This document shows, in pieces, positions 49,046-52,020 of a stretch of 52,020 bases of DNA. The notes under the pieces were generated by a model, which was given only the letters and a program-made list of their open reading frames with translations, ran no database searches and was not told where the DNA came from. Both the position numbers and the translations under genes were made by a program. Numbering within the stretch: the stretch's first letter is position 1; each line of letters opens with the position of its first letter. Origin of the DNA: an uncultured Lachnospiraceae bacterium (GTDB lineage: Bacteria; Bacillota; Clostridia; Lachnospirales; Lachnospiraceae); assembly GCA_910577015.1 (NCBI GenBank), contig CAJTKU010000019.1:1-52020 (forward strand), in the 5' to 3' direction.

Positions 49046-50429
49046 TTTATGTTCAGGCATCGGCGGTTTCCGGCTCGGACTTGAAACCGCCGGACATAAA
49101 TGTATCGGCTACTGTGAATATGACAAATTTGCAAGAGCCTCATATGAGGCGATGTATGATACGGAAGGAGAGTGGAAAGCAGATGATGTCACAAAACTTA
49201 AGAGCGAAGATGTCCCCTATGCAGACGTCTGGTGTTTCGGATTCCCCTGCCAAGATATCTCCGTCGCAGGGAAGCAGCGGGGACTGGTCGGAAAAAGAAG
49301 TGGAATATATTTCAACATTATTGACCTCATCAAAGGCAAAAAAGAAAGTGATAAGCCCACATACCTTCTTGTTGAGAACGTTAAGAACCTGTTATCGATT
49401 AATTCAGGATTCGATTTTGCCTCCGTTCTGTCTGAAATGGACGAAGCAGGGTATGACTGTCGGTGGCAGGTGCTTAATTCAAAACACTTCGGAGTCCCAC
49501 AGAACAGGGAGCGCGTGTTTATTATCGCAAATCTTAGAAGCAGAGGTAGACGAGAAATATTACCTGTCTGCGGAGAAAACGCAGCAGCTCTTAACCAGCT
49601 TATAGGCGGGATGCAGGGATACCGTGTCTATGGAACGGACGGAGTATCCGCCACGCTTGTGGGAAATGCCGGAGGTGTGGGAGCGAAGACAGGGCTTTAC
49701 CTTGTCGGTTACAACAGAAAAGACGGTGTGGTAGGGGAAAGGAAGAATGCCGGGGCCATTGCGGCAAGCGATTACCGTGGAATTAACAGAAACCAGACCA
49801 CGAATGCAGTGGTGGAAGGGGATAAGGATTATAAATTTATCGACCAGTGCAACCACTCACCGAAGATTACGGATACGGCACGCTGCCTGACGGCAAGGTA
49901 TACGGCGGGGATGACAAACCACACGGCAATGAACTCGGCGGTGCTTGAGGTCCGTCCCGTGCTTACCCCAGAGAGGATGGAGAAACGGCAGAACGGCAGA
50001 CGGATGAAGGAAAACGGCGAGCCGATGTTCACGCTGACCTCGCAGGACCGCCACGGTGTGTTTCTTGGGGGAAGCGGCGATCAGCCACTTAAGGTACGCA
50101 ACGGCACGAAGCAGGGCTATGATGAAGCGCATCCCGGCGACGGCATCAGCCTTGCCTATCCTGAAAGCCCCACGAGAAGGGGGCGTGTCGGAAAGGGATG
50201 TTCGCAGACACTTGACTGCTCTGGGCAGATGGGCACGATTGGAAGCAGCGGGCGCATACGGAGGCTGACACCGAAGGAATGTTTCCGGCTGCAGGGATTT
50301 TCGGATGAACTTTTTGAAAGGGCGGCAGCTGTCAATTCCGATGCGCAGCTTTACAAACAGGCAGGGAATGCGGTCACGGCAACGGTGGCGTTTGCGGTGG
50401 CAATGGCCCTACCGGAGTCCAGAAATTAA
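49023..50429 (+). CDS. Phage DNA cytosine-5 methyltransferase
   Basis: A 468-residue C5 methyltransferase: motif I FLDLCSGIGGFRLGLE (5-20), motif IV GFPCQDISVAG with the catalytic Cys (about 70), VENVKNL (about 118), QNRERVFIIANL (about 155), then a large variable target-recognition part, and RRLTPKECFRLQGFSDELF and LYKQAGNAV at the end. The GTG at 49014 is possible, but AGGGAGG is eight bases before the ATG at 49023. It overlaps the ParB-methyltransferase gene by 23 bases, so both are made together. Lacks the HTH of the enzyme at 26346 and differs clearly in sequence. Confidence 0.94.
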   Translation: MKQMTFLDLCSGIGGFRLGLETAGHKCIGYCEYDKFARASYEAMYDTEGEWKADDVTKLKSEDVPYADVWCFGFPCQDISVAGKQRGLVGKRSGIYFNIIDLIKGKKESDKPTYLLVENVKNLLSINSGFDFASVLSEMDEAGYDCRWQVLNSKHFGVPQNRERVFIIANLRSRGRREILPVCGENAAALNQLIGGMQGYRVYGTDGVSATLVGNAGGVGAKTGLYLVGYNRKDGVVGERKNAGAIAASDYRGINRNQTTNAVVEGDKDYKFIDQCNHSPKITDTARCLTARYTAGMTNHTAMNSAVLEVRPVLTPERMEKRQNGRRMKENGEPMFTLTSQDRHGVFLGGSGDQPLKVRNGTKQGYDEAHPGDGISLAYPESPTRRGRVGKGCSQTLDCSGQMGTIGSSGRIRRLTPKECFRLQGFSDELFERAAAVNSDAQLYKQAGNAVTATVAFAVAMALPESRN

Positions 50430-50449
50430 TTATAAAATATGCAGAATTG

Positions 50450-50505
50450 ACTGGATATAATGTGCTTTCAGAGGTAATATGCATACTACCAAAAGAAAAG
50501 GAGGC
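50450..50505 (+). repeat. Conserved leader element, copy A
   Basis: ACTGGATATAATGTGC followed by TTTCAGAGGTAATAT, then ACTACCAAAAG, just before a strong ribosome site and the gene at 50513. The same pattern (ACTGGATAATATGT, GTTCAGAGTGATAT, AGTACCGAAAG) recurs at 51974-52020. It may be a promoter or leader recognised by a phage regulator, placed in front of certain genes. Confidence 0.6.
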
Positions 50506-50512
50506 ACGGGCT

Positions 50513-51316
50513 ATGGAGATTAAAACAACAGCCACAAACAGAAAAGACTTAGTGAAGGCAATCGAACAGTTCACAGGGGAACGGAGTGTTTACCTCGGAC
50601 CGCCGACATTCGCTTACCGGATCGGGGACTTTACGGTGGACAGGGACAGCACTGTTTCCACGGAAAACGAAGAAAAGGCAGCAGAGCTTGAGGCGATGCT
50701 TGACTCACAGGGCTTCGGTGCAGGAACGGAGGAAGCAGAAACAGAAGCCGGCACGGACAGCACCACAATAAAAATACCGCTTGGGACGGACAGCACACAG
50801 GCGGTCATAAACACCGTAAACCTGCTCCACGCAAAGCAGTACCTCATAAACAGGGCGGTCGGGGCAGAAAGGTTTAAGGTAAGCGATGCACTCATCACTT
50901 CTTTGGAAAACACACAATTTACCACTGCGGACGAGGCGGCAGCCCACATCATGCAGACGGAAGGTTACGGATTCGGTTTTTCCTTTGAAGATGGGTGCAT
51001 TGTTTTTTCGGGATTCCCTTACAGCGGGGATTCAGCGGAAATAAAAGCCTACGCAGAGCTTGCGGCGGCAATGGTAAAACAGGCGAAAGAGCAGAAGCGC
51101 ATATCGCCGAAGGAAACCATCGAGGAGAATGAAAAATACTACATGAGGGTTTGGCTGGTAAGGCTGGGCTTTGACGGGAAGGAAGCAAAAGAAACAAGGA
51201 AGGTCCTGCTTGAGAATCTGAAGGGGCATACGGCATTCAGGACGGATGCCGACAGGCAGAAATGGAATGAGAGGCAGAAAGCGAAGAAGGAAACTGCGGA
51301 AAGCGGGGTGGAATGA
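50513..51316 (+). CDS. Phage protein of unknown function (267 aa)
   Basis: A 267-residue protein sometimes labelled virulence-related in phages; no activity is established. Parts seen are an N-terminal domain (TATNRKDLVKAIEQFTGERSVYLGPPTFAYRIGDFTVDRD), an acidic linker (about 65-85), a central domain (INTVNLLHAKQYLINRAVGAERFKVSDALI) and a Lys-rich C-terminus (MRVWLVRLGFDGKEAKETRKVLLENLKGHTAFR). The last segment resembles domains that occur in phage DNA-binding proteins. AAGGAGG lies eight bases before the ATG. The frame opens at 50447 through the leader. Confidence 0.7.
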   Translation: MEIKTTATNRKDLVKAIEQFTGERSVYLGPPTFAYRIGDFTVDRDSTVSTENEEKAAELEAMLDSQGFGAGTEEAETEAGTDSTTIKIPLGTDSTQAVINTVNLLHAKQYLINRAVGAERFKVSDALITSLENTQFTTADEAAAHIMQTEGYGFGFSFEDGCIVFSGFPYSGDSAEIKAYAELAAAMVKQAKEQKRISPKETIEENEKYYMRVWLVRLGFDGKEAKETRKVLLENLKGHTAFRTDADRQKWNERQKAKKETAESGVE

Positions 51317-51317
51317 C

Positions 51318-51551
51318 ATGGTATTCCCAAAGCGGGAGATTGTTGACAGGATTAAGGCTGAATATCCCAAGGGGAGCAGGGTAAGGCTGCTGCACATGGA
51401 TGATCCTTACAGGGATATCCCTGTAGGGACGGGGGGAACGGTTGAGAGTGTCGATGATACGGGTACAATCCATGTTGCTTGGGATACGGGGAATCATCTC
51501 GGCATCGTTTACGGGGAGGACAGCTGTGAAAAGATTTCCACGGGGATATGA
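51318..51551 (+). CDS. DUF4314 phage protein
   Basis: A 77-residue protein matching DUF4314: IVDRIKAEYPKGSRVRLLHMDDPYRDIPVGTGGTVESVDDTGTIHVAWDTGNHLGIVYGED. It has a small beta-barrel pattern with G-T-x-G-x-V and H-V-x-W-D-x-G. Function unknown; widespread in phages of Clostridia near replication and packaging genes. It begins one base after the preceding stop, with GGGGTGG about eight bases upstream. The longer frame from 51246 is a shadow of the previous gene. Confidence 0.85.
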   Translation: MVFPKREIVDRIKAEYPKGSRVRLLHMDDPYRDIPVGTGGTVESVDDTGTIHVAWDTGNHLGIVYGEDSCEKISTGI

Positions 51552-51589
51552 TGGCAGCAGTGATAAAATCAGTGAAAGGGTTGGATATT

Positions 51590-51916
51590 ATGGAGATTGC
51601 AAACAGGCGTATTAAGGAATTCCGGAAACTGCTGCGGCTCTCGGAAGAGGAATTTGCAGAGAGGACGGGGATTAAACCAGACAGGCTCAAAAAAATCGAG
51701 GATGGAGGTGCAAGGGTCAAAGTGGAAGAAGTGCTGGCAGTCAGCGACTGCTTTGGCGTGAGCAACGATTATCTTCTCGGTTTTGAAGAAAAGCCCCGGC
51801 CCGTGTTCCACAGCGAGTGGGAAGCGATCCTTTGGCACAGGCTTCAGAAGCTGTCCGAAGGGGAGCTGCAGAAGGTAATAGAGGCGTTGGAGGAACAGGA
51901 AAAAGGCGGCAGCTGA
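51590..51916 (+). CDS. XRE-family HTH regulator (phage)
   Basis: A 108-residue HTH protein: IKEFRKLLRLSEEEFAERTGIKPDRLKKIEDGGARVKVEEVLAVSDCFGVSNDYLLGF (about 7-64), followed by a helical tail (LWHRLQKLSEGELQKVIEALEEQEKGG). The pattern is a classic XRE repressor fold. The frame starts at 51548 (ATGA overlap with the DUF4314 stop), but AAAGGG is nine bases before the ATG at 51590 and the HTH begins just after, so that start is preferred. It may control late expression through the leader element downstream. Confidence 0.75.
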   Translation: MEIANRRIKEFRKLLRLSEEEFAERTGIKPDRLKKIEDGGARVKVEEVLAVSDCFGVSNDYLLGFEEKPRPVFHSEWEAILWHRLQKLSEGELQKVIEALEEQEKGGS

Positions 51917-51973
51917 AACAGTAAAATGTACAATTTACCCCGCTGATATTTGTTACATTTATGGTGGGAAATA

Positions 51974-52020
51974 ACTGGATAATATGTCCGTTCAGAGTGA
52001 TATATAGAGTACCGAAAGGG
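51974..52020 (+). repeat. Conserved leader element, copy B (cut by the window edge)
   Basis: ACTGGATAATATGTCC, GTTCAGAGTGATATAT and AGTACCGAAAGGG repeat the order and spacing of copy A at 50450-50505. A new gene should start just beyond the window. An AAATGTA / TACATTT dyad lies just upstream (about 51926-51960). Confidence 0.6.

Noticed and set aside
49042..49605. 187-codon plus-strand frame inside the phage cytosine-5 methyltransferase
   Set aside because: Not a separate gene: it lies wholly within a well-supported gene and only its last 28 codons resemble any protein. That part is reported as a finding instead.
1..52020. CRISPR array, tRNA or rRNA genes, conjugation genes
   Set aside because: I looked for regularly spaced repeats, cloverleaf-like ends, rRNA cores and relaxase or T4SS-like proteins, and saw none. 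The element is therefore called a probable prophage rather than an ICE.

Overview
The window reads as a Lachnospiraceae-like Clostridia chromosome (Firmicutes). The support is strong GGAGG ribosome sites, a SpoVA-family gene, ComEA/ComEC-type competence genes, DUF5721 and DegV proteins, and an LtaS-type sulfatase. No rRNA, tRNA or CRISPR array was seen. Species cannot be named from this sequence.

Positions 1 to about 23,260 are host backbone. They hold two acyltransferase-like genes, a RidA protein, shikimate kinase, a DMT transporter, a SpoVAE-like membrane protein, an LTA-synthase-like enzyme, DegV, a LytTR regulator, and an arginine cluster: argG on the minus strand, divergent from a plus-strand run that contains argJ, argB and argD. 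ARG-box-like sites lie in the divergent intergenic region. Next come a solute-binding protein, a YdcZ-type transporter, a ComEA-like lipoprotein, a PhoB/WalK-type two-component pair, a GerMN lipoprotein and the 5' third of comEC. Three copies of a 167 to 189 nt near-palindromic element sit in intergenic gaps (2664-2830, 7693-7873, 18023-18211). They share a core but have different, internally complementary stems.

At about 23,256-23,261 comEC is broken inside its ISG-[L/V]-H motif and the sequence changes character. The left part of the inserted element (about 23,260-35,800) is AT-rich. It carries a SymE-like toxin remnant, a GIY-YIG nuclease, a Vsr-type nuclease and a probable PD-(D/E)XK restriction enzyme. 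A compact operon follows: HTH-fused cytosine-5 methyltransferase, McrB-type GTPase with an EVE-like insertion, LlaJI/McrC-type nuclease, and a membrane protein. A lysogeny-type switch (XRE repressor, ImmA/IrrE protease, second regulator) follows, with operator-like repeats.

From about 36,200 the base composition rises again and a siphophage-type replication module runs rightwards: HTH protein, deoxyribosyltransferase-like protein, DUF2800, DUF2815 (SSB-like), family A DNA polymerase, VapE primase-helicase, VRR-NUC, SNF2 helicase, sigma-like HTH protein, MazF-family protein, HNH endonuclease, ParB-methyltransferase fusion, a second cytosine-5 methyltransferase, DUF4314 and an XRE regulator. 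No integrase, terminase or structural gene is present, so the element is probably a prophage that continues past position 52,020. The second half of comEC and the recombinase would be expected there.
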